From Puccinia triticina (taxonomy: Eukaryota; Basidiomycota; Pucciniomycetes; Pucciniales; Pucciniaceae): a stretch of 64,000 nucleotides of DNA. Below the pieces are notes generated by a model, which was not told where the DNA came from, did not search any database, and worked only from the letters and a program-made list of their open reading frames with translations. The translations under genes and the position numbers were made by a program. Of this stretch, positions 42,872 through 55,645 are shown one piece after another. Every line of letters begins with the position of its first letter. Within the stretch, counting starts at the first letter, position 1. The stretch lies in NCBI RefSeq assembly GCF_026914185.1, contig NC_070562.1, positions 3,534,001 to 3,598,000 of the forward strand, in the 5' to 3' direction.

Positions 42872-45270
42872 ATGAGCCGCATCCCCCTCCCAACACAGCC
42901 CAGCCTCACCATGGGACCACCCCCCAGGGCCACACGCCCCAACAGCATCTACTCCGACGAGAACACCGCCACCAGCCCCTCCGCACACCGCAACACATCC
43001 TTCCAGAGCTCGCTCAGCGAAACCAGGCAGCGCCAGGGACGCAAGGACGAAGTAAGCCCACCCCACACCACTCAGAACGCAACTCAACTCACACACCACC
43101 CACCCAGGCCATCAGGAAAAAAATAGAAAACGAACTGCAGCGCAAGCGCCCCGGCCAGAAACGCACCACCCAGCACGCCGGCGGACCCCGCCCGAAGCGA
43201 CAGCCCGGCACAGTCTCAGCACTCCGCCCGCTCCCAGCACTCACCGTGCCCGACAACATCACCGTCGCAGATGCCTCCCAGCTCTGTGCCGCCAAACGGA
43301 CCGACTGCGTGCTCGTAGTCGACGAGGACGAACATCTCTGCGGGATATTCACCGCCAAAGACCTCGCCTTCAGGGTCAGTCCCCTCCCCATCCGATCCAC
43401 TCCGCCAAGCTGAGTTTCTTTCTCTCTCCCGCAGGTCATCGCAGACGGAATGGATCCCCGCACAACCCCCGTCTCGGCGATCATGACCCGCAACCCGATG
43501 GTCACCATCGACACCACCTCGGCCACCGAAGCACTCACCACCATGGTCACCAGAGGATTCAGGCACTTGGTAGGCTTCCCAACTAATACATACATACATA
43601 CATACCACTGACCCCCCCATCCAGCCGGTCTGCAACGACGAGGGAGACGTCATCGGACTGCTGGATATCACCAAAGTGTTTCACGAGTCGCTCGAGAAGC
43701 TTGAGCGCGCCTACGGCTCCTCCCAGAAGCTCTACAACGCCATCGAAGGCGTCCAGTCCGAGTTCGGCAACGCCACAACGCGCGGGGCCACCCCGGGCGC
43801 GGTGAACCCGCTGATGGCCTACGTCGAGGCCCTCCGGAACAAGATGTCCTTCCCCGACCTCGGCTCCATCCTCGATGCCCGGACGAGCGCGGCGACGGTG
43901 GGCGTCAAGACGAGCGTCAAGGAGGCCGCCGTCCTCATGCGCGAACACCACACCACCGCCGTCTGTGTGATGGAGAACGACGGCAGGCGGATCGCCGGGA
44001 TCTTCACCAGCAAGGATATCGTCCTCAGGGTCATCGCCGCCGGGCTCGATGCCCGCACCTGCAGCGTCGTCCGCGTCATGACCCCTCACCCCGACACGGC
44101 CCTTCCAAGCTTGAGCATTCAGGAAGCCCTGCGCAAAATGCATGGTGCGCCTTTCCTCTCTTTCCCCCATACCCCCCATATTCCACACAGATTAACACCC
44201 CCCTTTCCTCAACAACAACCCAAGATGGCCACTACCTCAACCTTCCTGTTGTCGACGAGGCTGGACAGCTGCAAGGCTGTGTGGACGTGCTCAAGCTGAC
44301 GTACGCGACTCTGGAACAAGTCAACTCGATCAGCTCCGAGGTGACCAACGACGACTCGGGGGGCCCGGTGTGGAACCGGTTCTTTGCCTCGTTTGGCCAA
44401 GCGGGCTCGGTGGACGAAGACAGCACGTCGATCGTCTCGGGCTCGCAGCTCGGCGGCCCAAGCGAGGCCGGCCCGCACACGCCGCTCAACCGCCACAAGA
44501 CGGCGCACGACGGCCAGCATGCGGGGCTCGAGACGCCGGGCTCGGAGCTGGCGCCGAACGACTCGGCCTCGGTCGTCCAGGAGGACTACGAGTCCGCGCT
44601 CGCCGGCCGCAGCACGCTCCAGAGCGTCGCCAGCAGCCAGCAGTACCCCGGCATGCTCCCCTCGGACTACGACGATGGCACCTACCTCTTCAAGTTCATC
44701 GCCCCCTCGGGCTCCGCCCATCGCTTCCAGGCCCGCTACGACTCGTACGAGTTCGTCCGGGAGATCATCGTCGGCAAGATCGAGTCCGACCCGTTCATCG
44801 CCGACCATCCGAGCAGCTCGACCACCGTCAAGCCGGACCCTCACGACTTCCAACTGGCCTACCTCGACGACGAGAACGACCTGGTGCTGATGACCTCGGA
44901 CAGGGACGTGACGGATGCGGTGAACCAGGCCAAGAAACAACGCAAGGACCGCGTCGTCCTCCATCTCCGAGGGGGGAAGAGCTGGGGCGACTCGGAGCTG
45001 TCCAAGAAGAAGGCCGCCGAGGTGCACTCGTCCACCCGTCTCAAAGCCGTCACCGAGGCTGAAGAGATCGAGCACGACGAGCTCGAGGAACGTCACTCCC
45101 AGACCGGCGCCTCCAGATCTCTCAGGAAACTGACACCCGCGAATCAGATCCCCCCCGCCGACCCGACCCTCCCCCTCAGCATCCCCAAGGAATTCATCCT
45201 CCCCGCCGCCATAGGCTTCCTCGGCGTCGTCATCCTCGGCGTCTTCCTGGCCAGCAAGCCCGGCCATTGA
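42872..45270 (+). CDS. CBS-domain and PB1-domain protein with C-terminal membrane anchor (715 aa)
   Basis: Exons 42872-43051, 43108-43374, 43435-43569, 43625-44144 and 44225-45270 join in frame. Two CBS pairs are visible at residues about 98-215 and 285-400 (FTAKDLAFR, MTRNP, FTSKDIVLR, MTPHP); such pairs usually bind adenine nucleotides. A PB1 domain at about 518-625 contains the acidic DDENDLVLMTSDRD motif for partner binding. A hydrophobic segment at about 690-712 just before the stop suggests a tail-anchored membrane protein. The layout matches the fungal CBS/PB1 proteins related to S. pombe Mug70, whose exact role is not settled. The first 90 residues are basic and disordered. Divergent from the RGD1-like gene. 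Confidence 0.88.
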
Positions 45271-45894
45271 CCGGCCCTCTCACTACTCCTCCCCACCCAT
45301 CATCCCTCTTTGGTCCGAAAAATCTCGAAACACTCGCCGCTCCACCGCCCCAATAAACACACGCTCCAGCCGTCCGCCCCTCCCCCCCGTATCATCATCT
45401 TGGCTTTTTTCTCTCTCTTTTTCTTGCAGTTAGTGTGTGTGTGTGTGGTAGGGGGCAGGGGCGAGAAAAGAAAGACGGCGGCTGGTCGGGAGCGGATACA
45501 CGCGCACATGTAGCGAAGAAGCGTGTTTTTTTGTTTTAGTGGCTCCAGCGTTAGGATCTCTCCAGAAATAATAATCTCCCGTGTCTATCCATCCTCATCT
45601 CGTATCCTTTTTTTTCTCGCTTGGTCAGTCGAGGGCGCTCATCCAGATCCATGCCATCATCTGCTTCTCATGTCCTGCTTATCGTTGGTCTCTCGTGGGT
45701 TTACCGGGAGACAGGGAGGGACTGGCCCGCCCATTCTGCCCGAAAAATTTGACTTGCGCTCCTGGACTGCCCAGCTGGCCAGTTTTCTGCCAGAGTTGCC
45801 CGGGCTGTGGCACTGAGCCGCCATCCATGCCAAGGAGCATGCAGCAGTGCCCGGGCTGCCAGCCCGAACCGATACATGCAACCGGAGGTACGTA
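45271..45894. other. 3' flank of the CBS-PB1 gene
   Basis: Pyrimidine-rich, GT-rich sequence; no gene is recognised. Probably 3' UTR and terminator followed by older repeat. Confidence 0.35.
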
Positions 45895-46310
45895 TACCCC
45901 TGATGACCGGCATCGTTCCGGTCATCAATACGTGATAAAAAGTGAGGTACACACCTGCTTGACTGGGACGGTCCCAGTCAATGAGGTACACACCTTAATG
46001 TCCACTCTCGTATTGGTCATCGAGGTATACAGCTCACTGACCGGCCCAACATCGGCCATTGAGGTACCCACTCCAATGACCAGAATCTGTGTATTGCCAC
46101 TGGTCATTGGGGTCAGTATAATGCCAGTCATCTGGATACATGCCTGGATTACGGCCATGACCCCACTCATCCAGCTCCAACAACAGTCGTGGAGGTACCT
46201 TGCTGACCGGTACCACATTGGTCGTTGAGCTACATACACACCTCACTGACTGATGTTGTTGTATCGGTCTTTGAGGTGTACACCTCACTGACCGATGTTA
46301 CATCGGCCAT
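45895..46310. repeat. Third array of GACCGG/CCGGTCAT palindromes
   Basis: Diverged units such as GATGACCGGCATCGTTCCGG followed by GAGGTACACAC spacers repeat about nine times. They are related to 24370-25060 and 33190-33920. Confidence 0.65.
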
Positions 46311-46734
46311 TACAGGGAAAACAGCAAACATTTACAGCCAATCCGGAAAAGCTTGGCTTCTTTGGATGGGATTTCCAGCGGATACACGGCAGTTGCGTGG
46401 CGCCGGCAAAGCGCCCAAAGTTCGGTCGTCAATTTGACGGACCTCCCCCATTCAATCCCGACCGTTCGCAAGCCGGTCTCCCGTCAACCGTCAAGCGGAC
46501 CGACGACTTTGCCAGCACGCCCGGCGATGCGCAAATGGACAACCCGCTGGCAAAAGAAAGGGCGGGTTGACCCATCCGGCAATCTGCTGTCGAACCCGAA
46601 ACCTCAAACCACCCCCCCCCAGCCCCGAAACGAAAACGGGTCGTTCCAGCCTCGATCGCAGGCTCTCTGAGCCCGGTTTGGCACTTTGAGACACTCACAA
46701 GCAGGTTTTATCGGCCACCAGGGCACATTTTTTG

Positions 46735-46850
46735 TTTTTTATTGCATTTTACAGTTTTTTTTTGTTTTTTTTTGTTTTTTTTTTGTTTTTTTTTTTTGTT
46801 TTTTTTTGTTTTTTTTTTTTGTTCTTTGATTGTTTTTTTTGTACAACAAA
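46735..46850. repeat. T-rich low-complexity tract
   Basis: Runs of T broken by single G residues over about 115 bases, near the left end of the 9.4-kb element and downstream of its minus-strand gene. Confidence 0.9.
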
Positions 46851-46930
46851 CAGTCTACTGTTAGGAGAGAGAGAAAGGGAATGAATAGAAAAGATTAGAA
46901 AAAGGGGAAAGGGAATGTACGGTCACCACG

Positions 46931-49177
46931 CTACGGGGCAAGGGCAAGGGCAACTTCTGCTTGTAGAAGCGCCGCCATATCTTCTTGAGATGGTTCAGCC
47001 CCGTACTGTGCGATGAGTGACCGTGTTTCAATGTCACATTTGAGGGCGGTCGGGACTCGAATCCACTCTGCCGGGACGTCGGGAAACATCACGTTCCCAG
47101 GGAAGAGATCCCAATCACGCCTCATGATAAGCAATGTAAATCTAGCAGAGGAGGAAAGGAAGGTAGTCAGTGTACATAGAACTGGGGCTCAGCGAGAATA
47201 GGGACACTTACGCCTGAAGTTCTACAAAGCTCTTCTCCCGAATGGCTTCTAACTGATCATCTATCAGGTCCCATTGAGACCTCGTGTCCCCAGGGGCACG
47301 GTGTAGAAGATGATGGACTGTCAATAACCGGAGCATGGCGATGCGCACCATGACTCCAGAGTTGATATCTCCCCGTATGTCGTCTGGACCTCGCAATATC
47401 CCCCTTGGCTGGAACAAGCGCTCGATAGAGACAATTAGTTCGAACAGCTTTGGGACCGGCCCAAGCTCACGAGGCCGCGAGTCTTGTCTCAAACGTTTGA
47501 CAAGAGCTAAGAGGATCAATATCAGAGATCAGCCAATTTACCGAGACAACAAGACAAAAAGATAACCAAGACAAAAAAAATATGCAGAAAGTACTGACCA
47601 AGTTGCGCATGTGAGTTTGCTCATGCTTGACCATTCCGCGCAAGAAAATTACGAGGCCCGCCATGGCTTTGTGATTGTGGAGAATCCCCGCGGGAAGGTG
47701 TTGTCTCCGGAAAGCTGGAGACTGCTCTAATATGTAGCTCTGCAGCGCAATCAAAGATAACATCAGCAAGCAGTGTTGAGTTAAAAAACCTTGTGCTTAC
47801 TTTGATTAAGGGCAGTGGCGAGTGCACATAGATGTTCCCGGCTGTACGATTCAAGTGTGCTTTGCATGAGGATCTCTCGGATCCTTTGACGCACTCGGGT
47901 CTGTTTAGGGAAGGGAAATTGGTCAGCTTCATTGACCCTTGTGGAGAATATGATACTTACACGGAAAACCTGGGAATACACATGAGCGGTCTCATGGGCA
48001 GGGTCAGCTGCGGCGGTTAATGCAGCAGTGAGGCGGCGTTGGGTCAACCACATGACAACTTGTAATTGCCAGCGGGTTTCCTTGGGGGCCTGAGCAATAC
48101 ACCAGCTAGGGTAAGTGAGGTTCTCTATTCACGCAGGAAAAGGAAAGAGAAAACTTACGTTGAATAGTTGCTGCGCTAGCTGAAGGTCTGTATCCGACAG
48201 CTGCGCAGATGCGAGCATGGAATCAACAAGTGGGTGGTTACCCACTGGGGGAGCACAACAAGGAGGGGCGGGGACTGCAGGAGCTGGACGATGGTCGGCA
48301 CGTGATGCGGGCGTTTGCGGGGGTTGGTGGACAGCTGTGGATGGTTGCGGCGGTTGGTGGACAGGTTGCGGGGTTGGGCGGATCACAGCTGAGGGGGTTT
48401 GAGCGAGAGGAGGGGGAAGCTCCTGGGCATCACTTGGAACGGTGATACGTGGAGAACCTCGGGGCGGCGGGGGTCGGATGAATCCGTCCATGCTACCATA
48501 TTGACTATAAGCCTTGTCATCGGAGGTCGATGCACGTACCTTGTCCACCAGGCTCTCATCTTCGGACATGAGATCTGGTTGAGGAATGGGGGGCCCATGG
48601 TGGATGATTGGATTTGGGGGGGGCGGATTGTTGGCGAGTCGCCTCGTAGTGACGCTGGGGGTCCGACCGTGCCCTGCAGAATATGCCTCGATGTCAATGA
48701 CCAAGGGAGGGGAGGATGAATGCAGGTCAGGACAACCTCTTACCGGTATGAGGTCCTGTACTGTCGATTATCCGACTAGGGGTGATGACGGGTGCACGTG
48801 TGGGGGTGGGTACAATGGTAGGAGGAGGCATAGGGCCTCCTGATTCTCCCGACTGGCCTCCTGTGTCGGTGATGATGCGGCTGGGCGTAATATTGGGTGT
48901 GTCGTTGATGATGCGGCTGGGCGTAATATTGGGAGTGCCTAGAAAATGATTGATACTCAATAATCAGTATTGATCATCCATCGAGACACTAGCTGTAACA
49001 AGGGGACTAACCTCCGGTTCGCACTTGAGTCGTGCGGGTGATAGCCTGACTGGATGGGCGACAAGTTCGCTTTGCTCGTGTGGCAGGGCCTGGGGGATGG
49101 GCTTGTGGCATGTCTTCAACAATGGGGGTAGGTTGCGGGGGAAAATGGGAAGGTACTTGACTCGACACTGGTCTCAT
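46931..49177 (-). CDS. Transposon-encoded helical protein of unknown function (multi-exon)
   Basis: The ATG at 49177 begins an exon (RPVSSQVPSHFPPQPTP...). It is followed by a Pro-rich stretch with three ITPSRII repeats (48905-48760) and a Pro/Gln linker. A mostly alpha-helical region then spans about 48200-46931 and ends in ALLQAEVALALAP. Visible splice signals include donors GTAAGT near 48157 and GTAAGC near 47800, and AG acceptors near 48092, 47903 and 47717. I did not fix every junction. No catalytic motif is seen. It is transcribed away from the transposase, sharing a short space near 49.2-49.5 kb. By position it could be the second protein that CACTA-type elements often carry (a TnpA-like role), but there is no sequence evidence for DNA binding. 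Confidence 0.5.
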
Positions 49178-49555
49178 GTTTGTGGCTGCGTGGAAGTAGA
49201 TGCTGGCCGTTGTAACAAGTCGGATGGGTTAGGGTGGCTGTGGGGAGGTAAGGAGCATCAGTTGACCGAGGGGGCCCTTAAATATACATTATTTGTTGGC
49301 GTGTGGGCCGCCCTCACCAGAGTCCAATCTTTCTGCCGTTCACCCTGTAAGAGAGAGCCCTTCAATGAGTGACAGCAGGAGTTCGGCCCTGCAAGTTGAT
49401 CAAAGAGGTAAATTAAACCGTTCATTTTTAGTTTATGTATCATACGGCTCTTATTTGAAAACGCTCACCTATTATATGACTGGAAAGTTTATGCGCCAGC
49501 TCCTTCTATTGATTTCCGGCGAAGATGGGTCTGCAGGTTTTGTGGTGGTCGGCCA

Positions 49556-52500
49556 ATGGTTTCAACTGTGGAGCATTCAAAGAATGCCTCACACCTGGCG
49601 AAGCTCCCAGAAAGTTTGCGGCCAGGCAATAGTCAAACAGCAGTCAAGCGTGCAGAACGTCGAGTGGATCATCAAATTAACCGATCCTCAATGGTCGAGC
49701 CGATAGTCGATATTGAACCTGACGATTTTGAGGCAGAACGTCAGCACAATGGGTTGAGCGCAGGAACTCACCTGCATGACATTGAAATGGAGCCCATCAT
49801 CGTCGATTATCAGGATGATCGGTCAAGTGCGAGTGAGAGCAGCAGCGAGCACAAAAATCTGAACATGCGAGAGGTCATCGACATTTTCCAGCCCAAGAGT
49901 CAGTTGGATGAGGGGAGCGAGGGAGAGGGTGAGGGTGAAGACGATGACATCGAGCCAGAAACAGAAGATGAAGGCAAAGGGTGGTACCCCTTTGCGAGTT
50001 TGGCGGTGAGCACTGCCCAAGTCCGGCAAACCCGGGCTTCATTTTTGGGGTCTGGGAAACTGATGGGGGGTTTATTTCACTCTCTGCTGCGCAGAAAATG
50101 GTCTCAATCCTTCTGACCGGTTTTATGCACACCATGCTGTCACACACACAATTTGACCAGGTCTGTGGCCTTGTTGAACTCTGTGGAACAGAGATCTGGT
50201 GTTGGACTTCTGTTTGGCGGGCTAAGGCCAGGCTCAGGGATATGCTCAACATGCAACCCAAAAGGAGAGAAAGTGTATTTAAGAATCAATTCTATTCCCT
50301 CAGTGTACAAAAGGTTATTGGCCTAGTGAGTGTCAATTTGACTCATCACACGGTTTGCCACATAGCCCCAATTTCAAGATGGTAATACCTCAAAACCTAC
50401 CATATAACTCCCCAAAATTGCTTTCCATAGATTGTGAAGATTTTGCATTGAATTATTTTGAAGTGTGCATGTGGGGTGACCAACCATTGTCAAATGTGTG
50501 CAGGAATAAACTATGGGGTGAGCTATCTCTGGGTGAAAAGACTAACATAAACATTAATCAGTTGAATTGTTTTCAGAGGATGATCATGGTAATTTATTGG
50601 CCATAAAGTTGCCAAACGAATGGCGGAAGAAGTCTGGCAATAGAATTATTAGGCATGTTCCAATTGCCCTGTATTGTGATGATACCTCAGTAAACCAATC
50701 AAAAAAGTGGAATAAGCACATCAGTTATTATTTTACCCTAGCAGGTCTTCCTCCCAAGTTATCAAATCAGTCCTCTCAACATCTAACACAGCTGGGCCTT
50801 TGGAATTGGCGGATCAAATAGTAGATGAACTGAAGTGAGATTTCTTTATTATATTAAAATATACACATTCATTAATAACTAAATTGGCTGAATCATTAAC
50901 CCATTCCTCCAGTGATATGACTCAAAACGGATGTGTTGCATATGACTGCCTATTGAAACAAGAGGTGCTTGTAACTACTGTGGTGCTTTGTTTCCTAGGA
51001 GACTCACCCATGCATGCAGAGATTACCAACACACCTCTTCCTGGCGCATCTTTGAACCCTTGCCGTATATGCCATTTGGGGGTGGAAAAAAGGAGTGATA
51101 AATCAGGCGAAGATTACATTTATCAGTTTTTGGGAATGGACTCATTGGGAAACAGGGTATGTAGCTGCCTGCCATCAGCGGCATACATAACCTATATTAT
51201 TTACTGAAACATATGCTTTACTTTATGAAGAATGTGGTGGATTATAGAGATTGGAATGAGACTATTGATCGCTCTCACCACCTATGGGAAACAGCTGTGA
51301 CAAGTTCCAAAGATGCATATAGAACTGAATCCAAATCTTTAGGAGTCCAAGATGTGATCAATAAGGCTTTTGTGGATATACTGAAGGACAGGAACTGGAC
51401 AGATGAAGTTGAAAAGATAATGGCAATTGCTGAACATCAAAACCACAAACTATTCAACCCCTTCCTACGTTTGCTGGGTGAGAATCAGATTACATCTCAT
51501 TCATCAGTAATGGGTTTAAGGCTAACTTTATTTATGTATCAGGGTTTGATGGATGCCATGATACCCCCGTGGAGATTTTGCATGTCATACTCTTGGGGAT
51601 CATCAAATACATTGCCATTGATTTTCTCAGCAACACTATCAAGCCCCGTCACGTCAATGATCTCCTGGGTGCATGACAGTCATTTATCACTGATGCACTT
51701 GACCTCCCAGTCATAAATGCGGCATACTTGTATAAACATCACAAAAGCATGGTAGGAAAAGACTTCAAGATTATACTTCAATGTGCACCTTTTGTTTTCT
51801 TCCAGTTTATGGATGAACAACAGAGAGAATTATGGCGTGCACTGTGCAGGATGTCCCCCTATGTGTTCCAAACACATATTTCTGACATGGATGTTTACCT
51901 GAAGGAATTGGAGATATTGGTAGATAAATTATTATTACAGCTCATGAACTGCAATGCAAGATGGGTCAACAAACCAAAGTTCCATATGTTGATACACCTG
52001 GTACACTCGATTGCACGCTTTGGTCCAGCTAGCCTTTTTGCAACTGAACAGTTTGAGAGCTTTAACAGCATACTCAGAAATGCCTCAATCCACTCCAATA
52101 GACAGCATCCTGGAAGAGACTTGGCAATATCATTTAGCAATTTCCTATGTGTGAGAGCCATTTTGTCTGGTGCTTTTCTCTGGGATCACATCAAGGGATT
52201 TTATTTTCAAGCTTCCACCCAATTGAAAAGGATATTTGACATGCAATTTATCCAACGATCCATGGGCTATGTTCAATCAAGTATTCAAGGGTCAGGAAAA
52301 AAGTTCCCAGAATTTACTAAAGCCAAACTTCCTGACTCAGATAAAGTATCCGTGCCCAAGGAAGTTAGTGATAAATATCCCAACCATGAGTTCACACAAA
52401 AATGCTGCATGGAATTGGATGATAGAAGTAGTGTACGTAAAGGCTATTTTGTATTTGTGGACAAGAAAGAAGATAGGCCATTCATAGGACAAATTCATTC

Positions 52501-54023
52501 ACTCTGGAAAGTCACCTCAAGAAATGGGTGGATTGGTCCCAAAAAGACCAGATACTGCATGCAAGTTAACCAGTATGAAACATCAAATGTGTCAGATTAC
52601 TACCAAATGAGGATCATTAAGAGGACCAATAAAAACCATGTCTGTTCACCTGAGGTATGTCAATTTCATGAGCAGTATCAAATCATTTCAAATATCAATG
52701 ATAAAATCTAAACATCACATCTAAATCATTTTACAGTATATACTGGAGTGTCTCAATGTGCAGCACAACTGTCATGAAGGTGGATGTTGAGTTAAAATGA
52801 GTTCCCGGCGTATGAATGATACACATGAGGGCAATCCTGCAAGATACATGGTGGACCACGCCTCAACTGACTCTTTCATCCTGAACACATGCTCATTTCA
52901 TGCATCAGAGATGCACAGAACACTGGCGCATTTGCCACTTGAACCAGTGCCTGGAAGTGAATTTGCACTAGCCATTAGAAGAGGGCTTGAAAAATGGAAG
53001 TCTGAAAAAAATCTACCAGACAAAGAGGAAGACAGATTTTTCCGTCAACACCAGCATGTTGACTCAAGAAGGAACTCTGTTCAACCTCAAAATAATCAGA
53101 GGGGAAGAAGCAATTCACTGCAATCTATCCAACCTTTTCCGGTTCAACCCCAAACTCCTCACCGGAGCAGAAGCAATTCTGTACAATCAGTTCTGCAACC
53201 CCCGAACCTATTGAACCAGGTAAATCCAGACCGGCACCTTAATGTTCTCTACAATATGCCAAGGTGTAGCCAAGCTTTAGATATTCAACCAATGCATGCA
53301 CCAAACCCAACAAGTGGATTATATGGACCGCCAGCTGGTAGCACCACAGGAGATTCATTGTACCGGTCTTCATCAAGAGGTTCAACAGGCCCAGGCCAAC
53401 CAATGTATGAAACCCAAAGTTATGGTTATGGTCCCAACCCACTGAGTTATGGACCCCCAAGTGGATTATATGGACCGCCAGCTGGTAGCACCACAGGAGA
53501 TTCATTGTACCGGTCTTCATCAAGAGGTTCAACAGGCCCAGGCCAACCAATGTATGAAACACAAAGTTATGGTCCCAACCCACTGAGTTATGGACCCCCA
53601 AGTGGATTATATGGACTTCCAGCTGGTAGCACTACAGGAGATTCATTGTACCAGTCTTCATCAAGAGGTTCAACAGGCCCAGGCCAACCAATGTATGAAA
53701 CACAAAGTTATGGTCCCAACCCAATGAGTTATGGACCTCCAAGTGGATTATATGGACCGCCAGCTGGTAGCACCACAGGAAATTCACTGTACCGGTCTTC
53801 ATCCAGAGGTTCAACAGGTCCAGGCCATCATGGAACAACCTCATTTAATTCTTTGTATGATACCAGGTCAAGTGCCGCCCCCCCCAGCAAATCATTCCAG
53901 CTCATCCAGAAGATGATGGTCAAAATGATTACCTATGGGGAATCATTGCAGGAAAATTTTATTGTTGGGTTTAAGATACATGTTTTTGTCCGTCATTTGG
54001 AGCAGATGAAAGTTGCAATCTGA
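49556..54023 (+). CDS. Plavaka/CACTA-type transposase (multi-exon, possibly decayed)
   Basis: The N-terminal part (49691-50007) is acidic and ends in WYPFASL. It splices (GTGAGC at 50008, AG before 50096) to a segment reading MHTMLSHTQFD. Further recognisable blocks are HVPIALYCDDTS and KKWNKHISYYFTLAGLPPKL (50650-50770), GDSPMHAEITNTPLPGASLN with CRIC (51000-51075), and KPKFHMLIHLVHSIARFGP plus ATEQFESFNSI and HPGRDLAI (51970-52130). A LNVQHNC motif lies near 52755. These are hallmarks of basidiomycete Plavaka transposases, which cut and paste the element. Some stretches (50355-50610, 51500-51720) need a frame change or unseen introns, so activity is doubtful. The 3' exon (52797-54023) ends in four diverged 42-residue Gly/Ser/Tyr repeats. 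Exon borders are approximate. Confidence 0.7.
53310..53825 (+). repeat. Four tandem 126-132-base units inside the transposase 3' exon
   Basis: Units begin AGTGGATTATATGGACCGCC at 53312, 53460, 53600 and 53741 and keep the frame. They encode SGLYGPPAGSTTGDSLYRSS-type repeats. Confidence 0.85.
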
Positions 54024-54318
54024 TTTTTCATTGCAATAAAATCAATCTCCTGTTTTATAATGTATTTGTAGATAAAAAAAATCCACCAAATCAACCAAAA
54101 AAAATACTTCTGGGATTAGGGCATATGCATTTTTCATTTGTTTGTTTTGAGTATACAGGATAAGTTTTTGTGACATGTTTTAAGATTTTGGCCTTGGTTT
54201 GGGTTAGTTGTCTTGGTTTTTTCATTTATTTGGGGCAGAAGGCAGAGGATTGCGATGCAGGTGGTAAAATTCATACAGAGATAAACACAACAGTCCAATA
54301 AGAAAACAAGTTCACAAA
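54024..54318. other. Convergent 3' space between transposase and accessory gene
   Basis: AT-rich with no coding sequence. It contains AATAAA-like signals on the plus strand (54034, AATAAAATC), suitable for polyadenylation. Confidence 0.35.
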
Positions 54319-55331
54319 TCAGAGGAGTTCAAGCTGTGAAACAGCGGAGGCTACACCAGAAACAATCAATTGAGCGGGGCCAACTTTAAATCCAGCTTCC
54401 ACAAGGTCATCCTTGGTTAAGCCTTTGAAGGCTGACCAGTGGTAGAAGAGGTTCTTCTTGATGACTGACAGTGTGTGTTTGTCATCTGGTCTGAGATGTG
54501 CAATCAGAAAAAATTCCTTCATGGTTAGATTGAAATCAGCCTGGTGGAGGCGTTGCCGCTTTGCCGGTGGAATTTCTTGTGGAGTTATGTATCCAACCAG
54601 GAGAGAACCTTCCTGAGCAGGTGCCAGAGAGCCTTCTTCAGCAGGTGCCGTGGAGAATGCATTGCGTAAGATCTTGGTACTGTTGTCGGCATCGGAATCG
54701 TTTTCTGATTCTGGTGACGCGAAGTCCTTGTCTTCCATTGGACGCGGTGGAGTGCCCGGATCCAAACTATGCCAATGAGAACTTTTGTCCAGCGGCATGT
54801 CCACCTCCGACTGGGTCGTGCCGAGGCTCTGGGTCGTGCCGAGGCTGGGAGAGCGCCGAAACAAGGGCTCACATGAGGGAGGATGCGAGCTGACTGAGAG
54901 AGGAGATTACTCACTGGAGGCCCGTTCAATTGATCCATATACGCGTAGGACCACCTGATCCGCACCGCCGCCCTGGTGGCACCCCGCATGTTGAACAAAA
55001 TGTGGCGAAAGGCGGCGTAGCCACTCGGAAACAAATACATAGTGATCCCAGATGGTTTGATGATTTGGCCAACCCACTCGAGTCGGTGAAGGGCATCCTC
55101 ATTGTTGAGAATGCCTCCAAGCTTGAAATCGTCCCGGAGCAAATCGAGGTGGAGGAGAACTTTTGCCTTGAACCGAACCAAGCTGCACGATTCCTTTGCA
55201 ACAAGCATGAACGCCGAAGGGTCCTGGGGCCACTCAGCGGGAATCTTCTCCGGGGCAGCGAGCCGTAAGAATTCGTCACAGAGGAATAGATCATACTTGA
55301 TCTCGAGTCTGGTTTGGTTGGATTGGGCCAT
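54319..55331 (-). CDS. Transposon accessory protein, two-domain, unknown function (about 319 aa)
   Basis: The ATG at 55331 starts exon 1 (to 54943). A 53-base intron (GTATAT donor at 54942, AG at 54891-54890) joins it to exon 2 (54889-54319) in frame. Residues about 8-128 form a mixed folded domain (EIKYDLFLCDEF, RFKAK, EWVGQIIKPSG, YAAFRHI). An acidic Ser/Pro linker follows, and a KRQR patch could be a nuclear signal. The last 70 residues carry LTMKEFF, DDKH, VIKKN, HWSAF, GF and a final SGVAS helix. The same ordered positions appear in the 831-5698 transposon (3178-3888). It lies near the right end of the 9.4-kb Plavaka-like element, convergent with the transposase. I know no function; a transposition helper or silencing-related role would be speculation. 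Confidence 0.6.
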
Positions 55332-55524
55332 GGTGGGTGTTGAGGATGGATGAGGGGCAATGGACGGGCAAGGGCACCGGAGAGCAAATAATAAAGTGCA
55401 TGGAAAGCAGGCAGTGTGGGAGACGCATGTTCAGATGTTTCTTCAACGCAATGGGAGTTTGAAGGGTTTTCCCAAGGTGGTGAAGGAGGGTGAGGTGAAT
55501 CGAGTGGATGGCTGACCTTTGTTG

Positions 55525-55645
55525 CCGGTGTGCTGGCCGTTAATGGGACCGGCTGTTTTCAGGTCAAGCGGGTGCGTCAGTCGTCGCTGGTGTGCTGGCC
55601 GTTAATGGGACCGGCTGTTGTCAGGTCAAGCGGGTGCGTCGGCAA
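55525..55645 (+). repeat. Tandem duplication of about 64 bases near the right transposon end
   Basis: GTGTGCTGGCCGTTAATGGG and the following GGTCAAGCGGGTGCGTC occur at 55528 and again at 55592. This is subterminal in the 9.4-kb element. Confidence 0.8.

Noticed and set aside
44209..45267. A 352-codon open frame antisense to the CBS-PB1 gene
   Set aside because: It mirrors the GC-biased codon use of the real gene on the plus strand, whose domains are clear.
46429..46698. Overlapping frames in the left end of the 9.4-kb element
   Set aside because: They fall in the inverted terminal region and change frame with the repeat; no domain.
54894..54914. A GTGAGT...CAG intron of 21 bases in the accessory gene
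   Set aside because: Too short for a spliceosomal intron, and it does not restore the frame to exon 2. A 53-base GTATAT...AG intron does.
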